Part shown: piece after piece, positions 1-7,636 of the stretch
Layout: each line of letters begins with the position of its first letter
How positions within the stretch are numbered: the first letter of the stretch is position 1
DNA from: Streptomyces sp. AC1-42W
Lineage (GTDB): Bacteria; Actinomycetota; Actinomycetes; Streptomycetales; Streptomycetaceae
NCBI RefSeq assembly: GCF_003248355.1
Contig: NZ_QKWY01000002.1
Span: forward strand, 1,736,001 to 1,800,000
Direction of reading: 5' to 3'
Length of the DNA: 64,000 nt
The notes under the pieces: generated by a model
Seen by the model: only the letters and a program-made list of their open reading frames with translations
Told to the model about the DNA's origin: nothing
The model's database searches: none
Made by a program: the position numbers and the translations under genes

Positions 1-78
1 CAACGCCTCCACGGGCGGCGGCCCCTGGTACGTCTTGGTGATCGCGGACAGCGCGATGACCGGCGCACGATCAGCCAT
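1..78 (-). CDS. ABC transporter ATP-binding protein, N-terminus only (runs off the left edge)
   Basis: Only the first 26 codons lie in the window. The ATG is at 78-76 and the reading begins MADRAPVIALSAITKTYQG, the usual opening of a MacB/LolD-type ABC ATPase: a hydrophobic first strand followed by L..I.K.Y. The Walker motifs would be beyond the edge. Its ATG overlaps the stop of the upstream membrane-fusion protein by 8 nt (ATGGCTGA), so the two are translationally coupled and probably form one export complex. The identification rests on this short stretch and on the neighbour. Confidence 0.7.
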   Translation of the reverse strand, partial: MADRAPVIALSAITKTYQGPPPVEAL

Positions 79-1462
79 CGGTGCCCCCCGCGGCCGAACT
101 GTCTCCCCGTCGCGTCAGCATGACCTTCTGGGAAGCGCGCAGACCGTCGTCAAGAGCTCTGACGGCGGTCAGTCCGTCGTAGGTGAACAGCACTTCCACG
201 GACACGTCCCGCTTCGACCCGTTCTCCAGGACCGTGACCGAAGCCGAGCCGCCCAGGTCGGTCCAGACCGCGGAGACCGGCACCGTCAGAGAGTCAGCGG
301 GGCTCTTCCGGAGCTCGACCGTGATCTGCTGACGGGCACCGTCCTTGGCCGTTCCGGCAGGCGGGACGAACAGCGCCTCGTACGTGTCGCTCTTGCCCTC
401 GTCCGCACCCTCGTCCCCCTTGCCCTCGCCCGCCACCGCTCTGAGAGAGCCCAGCGAGCCGGTTCGCCCGTCGTACGGCCCCTCACCGAAACGGATCACG
501 GCGTCGTCGGGCATGTCACGCAGCCGTGTGCGCTGGTCGGCGGTGAGCGTGGCCCGCACCTGGCGCCCCCCGCTTCCCACTGTCACCAGCGGTCCATCGG
601 CGGTGTCGCCGACCTCGGCGCTCACCCGCACCACGGTGGCGGGAACTGCGGCGACGTACGTCACCTCGGCGGCGGGCAGCGTTCCGCCGACGGTGTCCTG
701 ATGCTGTTCGGGCGCTCGCGCGGCGGACGTGGCCCGGTCCGAAGCCTCGTCCCCGGAGGCGGGTGGCTGCCCCGTCCCGCCGTCCGTCTCGGCTCCACCG
801 CGTGCCCGGGTACCGGGGGAGGCGTCGGCCGACGCGGCTTCGTCTCCGGACTCGGCGGCTTCCGGCGGGGCGGTCGACCGAGGGGCCTCGTAGCCCGCGG
901 CCGCGTAGAGACGACGCACCGCGTCAGCCGTCGCAGGGCCGTAGGTGCCGGTGACCGCGACGCCGTACAGCGGCCGCAACGCCCGCTGCAACTGCCGGAC
1001 GTCCGGCCCCTTGTCGCCGATGCGCAGATCCCGGTACGCCGGAAAGCGGCCGGGAAGCAGCAGCACCGGGCGACCGGAGACCTCCGCGACGACGGCGCCG
1101 CCGCGCAGGCTCTCGCCGGCCTTCGCCGGGAGCCCGGTCACCACGGCACGACTGGTGCCCTCCGGCCGCACCCCGCTGATGGTGGTGCGCGACGAGGTCT
1201 GGACACGTCCCGTCAATTCCAGACGTTCCACGATCCGCTGGTCCGAGACGGTGGCCGTCACATCGGAAGGTGGCGGCGGTCCGGCGTTCGCCGCGCGCTG
1301 TTCGGGTGTCCTCGCCTGGGAGGCGATCCACCAGACGGACCCGCAGCTGCCGAAGAGCGCGAGCACCACGACCGCGATGACGAGGCCGCGCCGTGATCCT
1401 CTGCGGCCACGATGTCCGGACGGCTGGTCCCTGGACGATTCTTCAAGGGGTTCCGGGCTCAT
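71..1462 (-). CDS. Membrane-fusion (HlyD/RND-adaptor-like) protein with peptidoglycan-binding domain
   Basis: A 463-residue protein starting at ATG 1462. A basic N-terminus is followed by one membrane segment (about residues 26-48), a lipoyl-like adaptor region (about 65-135), a PG_binding_1 domain (about 147-187, with D.G.DV..LQ..L and TG.YGPAT..AV), a long low-complexity Ala/Ser/Glu/Asp/Gly linker (about 190-255), and a C-terminal beta region typical of periplasmic adaptors. In Gram-positives such proteins sit outside the membrane beside a MacB-like ABC exporter. The start lies 8 nt after the stop of the upstream lipoprotein gene, and the stop overlaps the downstream ATPase gene, so lipoprotein, adaptor and ATPase form one operon. 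The longer in-frame opening to 1630 is rejected because it would run back into the lipoprotein gene. The exported substrate is unknown. Confidence 0.8.
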   Translation of the reverse strand: MSPEPLEESSRDQPSGHRGRRGSRRGLVIAVVVLALFGSCGSVWWIASQARTPEQRAANAGPPPPSDVTATVSDQRIVERLELTGRVQTSSRTTISGVRPEGTSRAVVTGLPAKAGESLRGGAVVAEVSGRPVLLLPGRFPAYRDLRIGDKGPDVRQLQRALRPLYGVAVTGTYGPATADAVRRLYAAAGYEAPRSTAPPEAAESGDEAASADASPGTRARGGAETDGGTGQPPASGDEASDRATSAARAPEQHQDTVGGTLPAAEVTYVAAVPATVVRVSAEVGDTADGPLVTVGSGGRQVRATLTADQRTRLRDMPDDAVIRFGEGPYDGRTGSLGSLRAVAGEGKGDEGADEGKSDTYEALFVPPAGTAKDGARQQITVELRKSPADSLTVPVSAVWTDLGGSASVTVLENGSKRDVSVEVLFTYDGLTAVRALDDGLRASQKVMLTRRGDSSAAGGTDG

Positions 1463-1470
1463 TGTCAGTT

Positions 1471-2421
1471 CTACGACGTCTTCCGAAGGAGCTGCTGGGC
1501 CTTGTCCTTGGCCTTGGTGATGAGTTCGAGCCAGGCCGTGATCTCGGCCTCGTGCTCGACCAGCGATGTCGCGGAGGCACGGCTCTTGGCCTCTCGGGCC
1601 TTGGAGTTCAGCGCGGTCTTCTCGCCGCACGCCGCGTCGGCCTTCGCCTGCTTGATCTCGGACCGCTGCGCCTCGTCGAGGGCGTCCGTGTCGCCGTCCG
1701 GAATTCCGGCGTAATACGACATCGCCGTCTTCCGCGCCTTCTCAGGCGTATCCACTTCGCCGTATCCCTTCGCCTTCAGGCAGGTCGCCCAGGCGGAAAG
1801 CGCGTTCTGATAGTCGTCGTCCTCCGCGAGGATTTCCGCGCTGTTCTGTTTGACGGTGTTGTAAACCGTCCAGTTCAGGCGAAGGTATTCCTTGACGTCG
1901 CCGTAGACGGCCTTGAGGGTCTCGCCGCGGCACCCCTTCGACGGCACCATGACCTTGCCGCCTCCGAAGTCGAACTCGACCCCGCCCTCGGGCCTGTCCA
2001 CATACCCGTCCATCGCCATGGAGTGCTTGCGCTTCACCTCGGTGGGCAAGGCGTCGAAGGAGTCGGTACTCTCCTCCACCTTCTGGTTCTCCGGTCGGCG
2101 GGGGTCCACGCCGTACCCGACTTTCCGGGCGGTCTCCGCGGTCGGCGACAACTCGATGGCACGGCCTGCGGCGTCGCCGGCACCACTGCTTCTGCCCTCG
2201 TCCGGGAAGACCGTGAATCCCTTGGCCGCCATGCATTTGCGGATCAGCTTGGTTTCGGCGGCGCGTTCCTGGGCCAGCGCCGCGTTGGCGCTGTCGAGCG
2301 CGGACTGGGCCCTTCGAGCCGTCGCGAGGTCCTCCGCCGAGGTTTCGGAGGAGCATCCGGAGATCAGCGACAGCAATGCCGCGCCCGAGATCGCGGCTGT
2401 GCGCGCCGTACGCTTGTTCAT
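1471..2421 (-). CDS. Secreted lipoprotein with paired CM/CL-x-AKG motifs, function unknown
   Basis: A 316-residue protein from ATG 2421. The N-terminus MNKRTARTAA leads into a hydrophobic stretch ending in a lipobox (LISGC), so it should be a lipid-anchored surface protein. The mature part is helical and charged. It contains two similar short motifs, CMAAKGFTVFP near residue 60 and CLKAKGYGEV near residue 220, a pattern I know from actinobacterial lipoproteins of unknown role that sit beside peptidoglycan-binding adaptor/ABC modules. It is first in the operon with the adaptor and ABC ATPase, so it may deliver or sense the exported substrate; that is inference. Confidence 0.75.
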   Translation of the reverse strand: MNKRTARTAAISGAALLSLISGCSSETSAEDLATARRAQSALDSANAALAQERAAETKLIRKCMAAKGFTVFPDEGRSSGAGDAAGRAIELSPTAETARKVGYGVDPRRPENQKVEESTDSFDALPTEVKRKHSMAMDGYVDRPEGGVEFDFGGGKVMVPSKGCRGETLKAVYGDVKEYLRLNWTVYNTVKQNSAEILAEDDDYQNALSAWATCLKAKGYGEVDTPEKARKTAMSYYAGIPDGDTDALDEAQRSEIKQAKADAACGEKTALNSKAREAKSRASATSLVEHEAEITAWLELITKAKDKAQQLLRKTS

Positions 2422-2449
2422 GGTCGGTGCCCTTGTCGTGTGTGCGGCC

Positions 2450-2481
2450 GGGGCCGCCACCCGGGACCGGGTGGCGGCCCC
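2450..2481 (-). terminator. Factor-independent terminator candidate after the I36-like gene
   Basis: Perfect 13-bp inverted repeat (GGGGCCGCCACCC and its complement) around a 6-nt loop. It starts 13 nt beyond the stop of the minus-strand gene at 2494 and before the next minus-strand start at 2421. There is no clear T-run, as is common in Streptomyces. Confidence 0.6.
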
Positions 2482-2493
2482 TCATTCAGCGGT

Positions 2494-2874
2494 TCAGCAG
2501 CCGGAACCGTCGTTCAGGGTGTTGCTGGCACCGTCGTCGTTGGCGTCCCAGTAGTAGTCCACGGACCCGCCGGGGACGAGGCAGACCTCGACACCCAGCG
2601 ACATCCAGCGGCCACCGTAGGTCTTGGAGGACTGGCTGCGGCGGTTCCACCAGGAACTGTCGTTCTCATACACGGCGGGCATGTCGATGTCCCAACGCGC
2701 GGACTCGTACTTCGTCCGGTACATCGAGTTGTTCGTGCTGAAGTTGCTGTCCTTGTATATGCAGAAATTTCCGCTGTAGCACGTACGGTCCACCGCGGCG
2801 GCCGACGAGGCCGTCCCGATGACGCCCGCCACAGCCAGGACAGCCACAAAGGCAGCCGAGATCTTCTTGAACAT
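2494..2874 (-). CDS. Small secreted protein, peptidase inhibitor I36 (beta/gamma-crystallin-like) family
   Basis: A 126-residue protein. The start at ATG 2874 is preceded by a GGGAG ribosome site. The first roughly 26 residues are a Sec signal peptide (MFKKISAAFVAVLAVAG, then an Ala-rich cleavage region). The mature part begins with the family hallmark CYSGNFCIYKDSNF and is rich in Tyr, Trp, Asn and Ser, with four Cys in all that could pair. Family I36 is named for the Streptomyces metalloprotease inhibitor SMPI, but most such small proteins have no tested target. It is monocistronic, with its own promoter candidate and terminator. The longer opening to 2985 runs through the promoter and is rejected. 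Confidence 0.8.
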   Translation of the reverse strand: MFKKISAAFVAVLAVAGVIGTASSAAAVDRTCYSGNFCIYKDSNFSTNNSMYRTKYESARWDIDMPAVYENDSSWWNRRSQSSKTYGGRWMSLGVEVCLVPGGSVDYYWDANDDGASNTLNDGSGC

Positions 2875-2958
2875 GTTCACTCTCCCACGTAAATCCTGAA
2901 CAGGTCTGTGGAAGGGGAATTGGGCAGCCGCAACCCCGCCCCCCCGGCGGCTTTCATG

Positions 2959-2987
2959 ATCATACGATGCGCACAGTTGACCCACAA
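2959..2987 (-). promoter_or_regulatory. Candidate vegetative promoter of the I36-like secreted protein gene
   Basis: Read on the minus strand: TTGTGG (2987-2982), a 17-bp spacer, then TATGAT (2964-2959), about 85 nt upstream of the ATG at 2874. Both boxes resemble the principal sigma (HrdB) consensus. Not tested. Confidence 0.5.
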
Positions 2988-3140
2988 CTCAACTTTTGTG
3001 TGAGCGTGCCTGATTGGCGCTGCTGTCCTGTTTGCCTGCAATGGTCTGCCGCCCACGCGAACAAGGTGCCGGATGTGGTGGTGTCAGCCCTTTTGGCCGA
3101 GTGGTGTGCGTTCCGCGTCGCCCGCGTTCGGTGTTTCACG

Positions 3141-3183
3141 CGAGTGAGCGCGCGCCGGGAAGTCTCCGGCGCGCGCTCACTCG
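3141..3183 (-). terminator. Strong hairpin terminator after the DUF397 gene
   Basis: Perfect 18-bp inverted repeat (arms 3141-3158 and 3166-3183) with a 7-nt loop, 22 nt beyond the DUF397 stop at 3205. It ends the XRE/DUF397 operon on the minus strand. Confidence 0.75.
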
Positions 3184-3204
3184 TGTCGTCAGCGGCCTTG
3201 ATTG

Positions 3205-3420
3205 TCAGGCGTTGAACCCTTCGGTCCGGGTGCCGTTGATGAATGCCCGCCACTCGGTCTCGGTGAAGGCGAGGAACGGGCCACTCGTGTCCTTGGAGTC
3301 ACGAACCGCCCGACCGCCGCCGGGGAGGCCGGCGACCTCCACGCAGTTGCCCTGGTTGCCGGAGTACGAAGACTTCGCCCAGGCGAGGTCTTCCGTGGGG
3401 ATCGGGTTCGTGTGCGTCAC
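3205..3420 (-). CDS. DUF397 domain protein
   Basis: A 71-residue protein from a GTG start at 3420, chosen because the GTG overlaps the stop of the upstream XRE gene (GTGA). It shows the DUF397 pattern: W.KSSYSG..GNCVEVA, then a VRDSKD..GP.L.F....W..F motif. DUF397 proteins are paired with XRE/DUF5753 regulators throughout Streptomyces and are thought to act as small partners of those regulators in developmental control. The exact role of this copy is unknown. Confidence 0.9.
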   Translation of the reverse strand: MTHTNPIPTEDLAWAKSSYSGNQGNCVEVAGLPGGGRAVRDSKDTSGPFLAFTETEWRAFINGTRTEGFNA

Positions 3421-4283
3421 TTGTCTGCCGTTTCTGCTATGGCCCTGCGAATCAAGGCCCTGGATTTGCTCACATCGCACGCTGCCACGTTGAGACGTCG
3501 AAACAGCGTCCGGTATTTCTCGGTGTCGGCCTTCTCCTCGTAGTACACGGTGCCGGTGGTCGACTCCGCGTAGGCGACATCCGACTCCGAGGACGAGGGG
3601 AAGCCCATGATGACGAACGGGCCGAACAGCGCCGCGTTCAGCGCGCTTTCGCCGGGCAGGATCTGCAGCTCCACGTTGGTCTCCTCGCCGGCCGCGAGGA
3701 GGTGTTCCAGCTGTTCGCGCATGACTTCCGCGCTGCCGACAGCGTGTCTCAGTATCGACTCCGAGAGAATGACCCGCAGGTGGATGGGGTTGTCTCCGCC
3801 GAGAACCTTGCGGCGCTCCTCGCGCACCTTGACCATCGTGCTGATGTGTTCGTCCGAGGCGTCCGGCACCTGGACCTTGATGACGGCCTCTGTGTAAGCG
3901 GGAGTCTGCAGGAGCCCCGGAATCAGGCTGGTCTCGACGTCATAGATCTCGGAGGCGTCCGACTCGATCGCGATATAGGCCGCGTACGCCGAGTCGACGA
4001 GGTTCCCGTACTGGGCCCACCAGCCCTTGCGTTTGGCGTCCCTCGACAGCTTCTCGATCTCGGCGCGCTGCGTGCCGTTCGTGACGTTGTACGCGTCGAG
4101 CAGCGCTCTGAGGTCGAGCAGCCGGATTCCGGACTGGGCGTTCTCGATCCTGGTCATCTTGGATTCCGCGCAACCGAGGACCTCTGCGGCGTCCGAGTGT
4201 TTCAAGCCCGCTTTCAAGCGTAGATCCCGCAACGTTCGCGCCAGCCGCCGTTGCCGGATGGTCGGGTTGTACGTGATCGGCAC
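3417..4283 (-). CDS. XRE-family regulator with DUF5753 C-terminal domain
   Basis: A 288-residue protein from a GTG start at 4283, placed just after a GGGAGGTCGCGGA ribosome site. Residues about 12-65 form a helix-turn-helix (LRDLRLKAGLKHSDAAEVLG, ESKMTRIEN). The rest is the DUF5753 domain, with YDVETSLIPGLLQTP, the VREERRKVL helix and the VELQILP strand. Proteins of this type sit next to a DUF397 gene and often an anti-sigma-like ATPase, as here: DUF397 overlaps its stop, and the ATPase is divergent on the other side. They are widespread multicopy regulators; the target of this copy is unknown. Confidence 0.9.
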   Translation of the reverse strand: MPITYNPTIRQRRLARTLRDLRLKAGLKHSDAAEVLGCAESKMTRIENAQSGIRLLDLRALLDAYNVTNGTQRAEIEKLSRDAKRKGWWAQYGNLVDSAYAAYIAIESDASEIYDVETSLIPGLLQTPAYTEAVIKVQVPDASDEHISTMVKVREERRKVLGGDNPIHLRVILSESILRHAVGSAEVMREQLEHLLAAGEETNVELQILPGESALNAALFGPFVIMGFPSSSESDVAYAESTTGTVYYEEKADTEKYRTLFRRLNVAACDVSKSRALIRRAIAETADK

Positions 4284-4599
4284 TCCGCGACCTCCCCTCT
4301 GTCCGGGGGCCAGTCTGCCCGACACCGCCCCGCCGCAGCAACGTCCAGCAGAGACCACCGGAATGGGTACTTGACACTTTGGTGCCCCCAGGGTGCATGG
4401 TGGCTAGGTGCTTGCCGATGGGTCCGATTCATGGGCGACACAAGGAAGGTGACGTTCCGTCACGCGAGACAGCACCCGCGTCAGGGGGCCACATGAGCAG
4501 TACCCATCGGTTAAGTGTTCGGTATCCGCGAGCCAAGGCGAGCGTCGGAAGGCGCGTGAGTTCGCGCGCACCTTCATCGGCGGGGCCGGGTGCGCCGGG

Positions 4600-4896
4600 T
4601 TGTCGGAAGACCTCGTGCAGGTCGTCTCGGAGCTGGTCGCGAATGCCGTGGTGCACGGCAGAACGGCTCGCGGCCGGCAGGTCGAGGTCACGATCGACGG
4701 GGACGCGGAGCGCGTACGGGTCGAAGTCCGGGACGTCGGCGACGGAATGCCGCGAATGCCGCGGGACCGGCGCCCTCTGGCGGTGTCCGGCCGAGGGCTC
4801 GGGATCGTGGACGCCCTGTCCACCTCATGGGGTGTGACGGAACGGGTCATCGGTAAGACGGTCCGGGCCGAGATCCAGGCCGAAGGAGCCGTGTGA
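4600..4896 (+). CDS. Anti-sigma-factor-like ATP-binding protein (HATPase_c), possibly frameshifted at its N-terminus
   Basis: The ATP-binding core is clear: an N box (ELVANAVVHG), a G1 box (VRDVGDGMP) and a G2 box (GRGLGIVDALS), as in RsbW-like Streptomyces kinases. The only in-frame start is TTG 4600. However, family-like sequence continues upstream in the same frame to about 4501 (KCSVSASQGERRKAREFART), and that frame, open from 4453, has no ATG, GTG, TTG or CTG. The best-placed ATG (4493, behind an AGGGGG) is in another frame. Either a frameshift between 4493 and about 4510 has damaged the gene, or it starts abnormally. It is divergent from the XRE gene and 4 nt upstream of the next small gene. 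Confidence 0.75.
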   Translation: MSEDLVQVVSELVANAVVHGRTARGRQVEVTIDGDAERVRVEVRDVGDGMPRMPRDRRPLAVSGRGLGIVDALSTSWGVTERVIGKTVRAEIQAEGAV

Positions 4897-4900
4897 GGAG

Positions 4901-5131
4901 ATGAGGTCCGTCATGCGGTACGTGGACCACACGCTGGGTCCGGACCCCGACGCCCAGCAGGACCTGGCACACGCGTGGTGCATGTCGTGCGGCGAGAGGT
5001 CCCCGGAGACGCTGGAGAAGGGCACCGTCCAGGACTGGTGTCTGAGACACAGCGGGCGGACACGGCACACCAGCTACCGGGCCGTAGTCACGAACTACTT
5101 CGTCGTTCGGCCCGCGGATGAGTTCATGTAG
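4901..5131 (+). CDS. Small DUF7848-like protein
   Basis: A 76-residue protein directly after the ATPase gene. It opens with MRSVMRYVDHTLGPDPDA, has two Cys spaced as in a possible metal or redox site (WCMSC) and a later WCLRHS..TRHTSY motif. This fits the small Streptomyces proteins now called DUF7848, which accompany XRE/DUF397/ATPase loci. ATG 4913 is an alternative start with a better-spaced GAGG. Function unknown. Confidence 0.7.
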   Translation: MRSVMRYVDHTLGPDPDAQQDLAHAWCMSCGERSPETLEKGTVQDWCLRHSGRTRHTSYRAVVTNYFVVRPADEFM

Positions 5132-5251
5132 TACGCCTTCGAGGCCGGCGGTCCGCATCCGGTCGGCACCGGAGCCGCCACGGGGGCCGTTGGGGCCGGG
5201 GCGGAGCGGGGCAGAGCGCGTGCTCGTGCCTCCGCCCCTTCCGCCGGCCCG

Positions 5252-5818
5252 TCAGCCCCGGACCGTCCCCGATTCCGTGTCCACGGTCAGTTCACGCTCT
5301 CCGCCGCGCTCGGTCCGCACCTCGACCTCCCAGTGCGGCGCGCCGTCCCCGTGCTCGTCGTCCAGCTCCACCGACGTCACCGCGCCCGGCGCCGACTTCA
5401 GCGCGGCGGCCACCGCGTCCCGCAACGACACGGAAACGCTCCGGGGCGCACGCCGGTCGCGATCGTCGTCGTCCCGGTCGATCTGCCGGCCGAGCACCTT
5501 TCCGCTCTCCGCGTCCACCGTCACCTCGTGCCAGGCCCGGTCGGAGCCGTACACGTCCAGCTCCCAGACCGGCCCGCCGTCCTCGTCGTCCAACTCCGCC
5601 TCCGTGACCGTGCCGGGGACGGCCTTGACCGCGGCCGCGACCGCGTCGCCGACCTCGATCCGGGCGGTGGCATCGTCGCTCGCGGCGGCGCTCCGGCCGG
5701 TCCCGCGCCCGTCGCGGCCGTCGTGGTGGTCGCCGTCCGAGAGGGCGGCGGCGGTGGCGGCCCCGCCGCCGGCGAGCACGGCCGCGGTCACGACACCGAT
5801 GACGATCTTGCGCTTCAT
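5252..5818 (-). CDS. Secreted or anchored protein with two PepSY domains
   Basis: A 188-residue protein from ATG 5818 (MKRKIVIGVVTAAVLAGG, a signal peptide or anchor) behind a GAGG-type site. It has two PepSY repeats, about residues 55-115 and 125-188. Each reads DAV.AA.K..PG.V...ELDDE, then a W.V.V strand and a TVD.ESG motif. PepSY domains are generally regarded as modulators of extracytoplasmic proteases. In Streptomyces this gene is usually divergent from an OmpR/HK pair, which is the case here apart from the IS element inserted between them. It is probably a target of that two-component system; this is inference. Confidence 0.85.
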   Translation of the reverse strand: MKRKIVIGVVTAAVLAGGGAATAAALSDGDHHDGRDGRGTGRSAAASDDATARIEVGDAVAAAVKAVPGTVTEAELDDEDGGPVWELDVYGSDRAWHEVTVDAESGKVLGRQIDRDDDDRDRRAPRSVSVSLRDAVAAALKSAPGAVTSVELDDEHGDGAPHWEVEVRTERGGERELTVDTESGTVRG

Positions 5819-5916
5819 GAGGGTTCCTCCCCGTACAGGTGGGCTGACTGGCTTGCCCACCACCCTGCCGGGGCGATGCTGAACGCAGCCTGAAGCCACC
5901 TGAAACCTTCTTCAGC

Positions 5917-6345
5917 TCAGTCGGGACGCTTCTGGCCCGTGATGTACTCCTTCACCGCAGTGAGTGGCGCTCCGCCGCAGGATGCCGCGAAGTAGGACGG
6001 GGACCAGAAGTGTGCGCCCCACAGGTACTTCCGGATGTGGTCGGGGAACTCTTGCCGGAGTCGGCGGGCGGACACGCCCTTGAGGGAGCCGACCAGTCGG
6101 GACAGGGCGACCTTCGGCGGATAGTGCACCAGGAGATGTACGTGGTCGCGTTCGCCGTTGAACTCCACCAGCTCGGTCTCGAAGTCCGCGCACACGGCCC
6201 GCATGATCTCTTCGCAGCGCGTAAGGATCTCGTCCGTGAACGGTCCGCGTCGGTATTTGGGTGTGAAGACCAAGTGGGCGTGGAGGGTATAAGTGACCGT
6301 TCGACCCCTGCGGATATTGGGGTTTGGCTCCCAGCGAGGTGACAA
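5917..6345 (-). CDS. tnpA: IS200/IS605 family transposase TnpA (Y1 HUH)
   Basis: 142 residues if started at TTG 6345 (LSPRWEPNPN), which aligns with the ATG start of the second copy at 56996; an ATG at 6372 gives 151 residues. It has the HUH motif (DHVHLLVHYPP), the AHFWSPSYF segment and the catalytic Tyr in KEYITGQKRPD at the C-terminus, so it looks complete and active in sequence. TnpA cuts single-stranded DNA at the hairpin-flanked ends of the element. Its upstream ATG shares bases with the divergent tnpB ATG (6371), so the two genes have no separating gap. Confidence 0.9.
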   Translation of the reverse strand: MSPRWEPNPNIRRGRTVTYTLHAHLVFTPKYRRGPFTDEILTRCEEIMRAVCADFETELVEFNGERDHVHLLVHYPPKVALSRLVGSLKGVSARRLRQEFPDHIRKYLWGAHFWSPSYFAASCGGAPLTAVKEYITGQKRPD

Positions 6346-6370
6346 AGACCAACTGTAGTACGATGCCCGC

Positions 6371-7528
6371 ATGAAGCTCGTGACGCGGGTGAAGCTGATG
6401 CCGGAGGCCGGTCAGGCCGCCGCGCTGCGCTCCACCCTGCGCACGGTCAACGAGGCCGCCTGCTGGGTGTCGGCGGTGGCGTTCGATCATGGTGTGCCGC
6501 GTGAGTACGAGCTGCGCAAGCACACCTACACCGAGTTGAAGGCCCGGGGGCTGGGGGCACAGGCCGCCCAGCACGTCATCAAGAAGACCCACGACGCCTA
6601 CACCACGTTGAAGGCGAACATCAAGGCGGGGAACCTGGGAAAGCCGGGTTCGAAGCGGCGGATCAGGGCGGAGTCGAAGCCGGTCACGTTCCGGCCCGGG
6701 GCCGCGCAGCCGTATGACGATCGTTGCCTGTCCTGGCAGTACGACGCCGCAACGGTGTCGGTCTGGACGGTGGCCGGACGTCTCAAGGGCGTGCGGTTCG
6801 CCTGCTCGCCGGACGCGTTGAAGATGCTGCGCGAGCACCGCAGGGGCGAGTCGGACCTGATCGAACGCGACGGCGTGTTCTACCTCGTCGCCGTCTGCGA
6901 CATCCCCGAGCCCGAGGTGTACGAGCCGGACGGGTTCGTCGGCGTCGACCTCGGCATCGTCAACATCGCCACCACGTCCACCGGGTACCGGGCCGCCGGC
7001 CGGGGCCTGAAGCGGCACCGCAAGCGACAGCTCGACCTGCGGCGCACGTTGCAGGCCAAGGGCACCAAGTCCGCGAAGCGTCTCCTGAAGAAGCGTTCGC
7101 GGAAGGAAGCCCGGCATACCGCCAACGTCAACCACATCGTCTCGAAGAAGATCGTCACCACCGCTGAACGCACCGGCTCCGGTATCGCCCTCGAAGACCT
7201 GACGGGCATCCGCAGCCGGGTACGGCTCCGCAAGGACCAGCGGTCATCTCTGCACTCGTGGAGCTTCCACCAGCTTGCCTCCTTCGTGGAGTACAAGGCA
7301 CGCCGGGCCGGGGTGCCGCTGGTGTACGTCGATCCGGCCCACACCAGCCGGCAGTGCTCCGAGTGCGGTCACATCGACCGGAAGAACCGTGTCGGTCAAG
7401 CGACGTTCGCGTGCCGGGCCTGCGGGTTCCTGGCCGACGCGGACGACAACGCGTCCCACAACCTCGCCCGCAAGGGCGAGGCCGTGTGGACCGCGGGGCG
7501 TGAGTCACGCGTCCCTGCCACCCCGTAA
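6371..7528 (+). CDS. tnpB: RNA-guided endonuclease TnpB, IS605 type
   Basis: 385 residues. RuvC-like catalytic residues are present: Asp in GVDLGIVNIATT, Glu in IALEDLTGI, Asp in DADDNASHN. Between the last two lies the four-Cys zinc ribbon (CSEC ... CRAC). TnpB is now known as an omegaRNA-guided nuclease that helps IS200/605 elements persist, and the guide RNA normally comes from the 3' end of tnpB and the right end. Here that would be about 7400-7607, with guide sequence from 7608 onward (inference). No inactivating change is seen. Confidence 0.92.
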   Translation: MKLVTRVKLMPEAGQAAALRSTLRTVNEAACWVSAVAFDHGVPREYELRKHTYTELKARGLGAQAAQHVIKKTHDAYTTLKANIKAGNLGKPGSKRRIRAESKPVTFRPGAAQPYDDRCLSWQYDAATVSVWTVAGRLKGVRFACSPDALKMLREHRRGESDLIERDGVFYLVAVCDIPEPEVYEPDGFVGVDLGIVNIATTSTGYRAAGRGLKRHRKRQLDLRRTLQAKGTKSAKRLLKKRSRKEARHTANVNHIVSKKIVTTAERTGSGIALEDLTGIRSRVRLRKDQRSSLHSWSFHQLASFVEYKARRAGVPLVYVDPAHTSRQCSECGHIDRKNRVGQATFACRACGFLADADDNASHNLARKGEAVWTAGRESRVPATP

Positions 7529-7582
7529 AGGGGTGTCTGGACGGAGGAGCCAACCCGGCAGCCAGTCGGGCGCTACCTCCAA

Positions 7583-7604
7583 ACCCGGTCCTCCAGGACC
7601 GGGT
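7583..7604 (+). repeat. Right-end hairpin of the IS605 element
   Basis: Perfect 10-bp stem (ACCCGGTCCT and its complement) with a 2-nt loop, ending in TCAA at 7604-7607. It could be both the TnpA recognition hairpin and the 3' end of the omegaRNA. Confidence 0.65.
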
Positions 7605-7636
7605 CAAGTTGACCTCCGGTCTGGGACGCTGGGCGC

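Larger units (their letters stand above)
2875..3204. other. 330-bp intergenic region (promoter of the I36-like gene, terminator of the DUF397 gene)
   Basis: No gene seen. It holds the promoter candidate at 2959-2987 and the strong hairpin at 3141-3183. Composition is somewhat more AT-rich between about 2945 and 3080, as expected for a regulatory gap. Confidence 0.6.
5917..7607. mobile_element. IS200/IS605-family element with divergent tnpA (HUH) and tnpB
   Basis: A single-strand-transposition element: Y1 transposase tnpA (minus) back-to-back with tnpB (plus). The right end is inferred at TCAA 7604-7607, directly after the hairpin at 7583-7604; the same TCAA right end is seen in two other elements here. 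The left end is uncertain: the tnpA stop lies at 5917-5919, and I see no good left-end hairpin, so the left end may begin a little upstream or be truncated. It sits between the PepSY gene and its divergent two-component system and breaks no gene. Confidence 0.8.

Noticed and set aside
4371..4401. TTGACA box upstream of the ATPase gene as a promoter
   Set aside because: No acceptable -10 box is found at 16-19 bp spacing.
4379..4837. A 152-codon frame using ATG 4493 upstream of the ATPase
   Set aside because: After the first codons it reads Ser/Arg-rich nonsense while the ATPase motifs lie in another frame.
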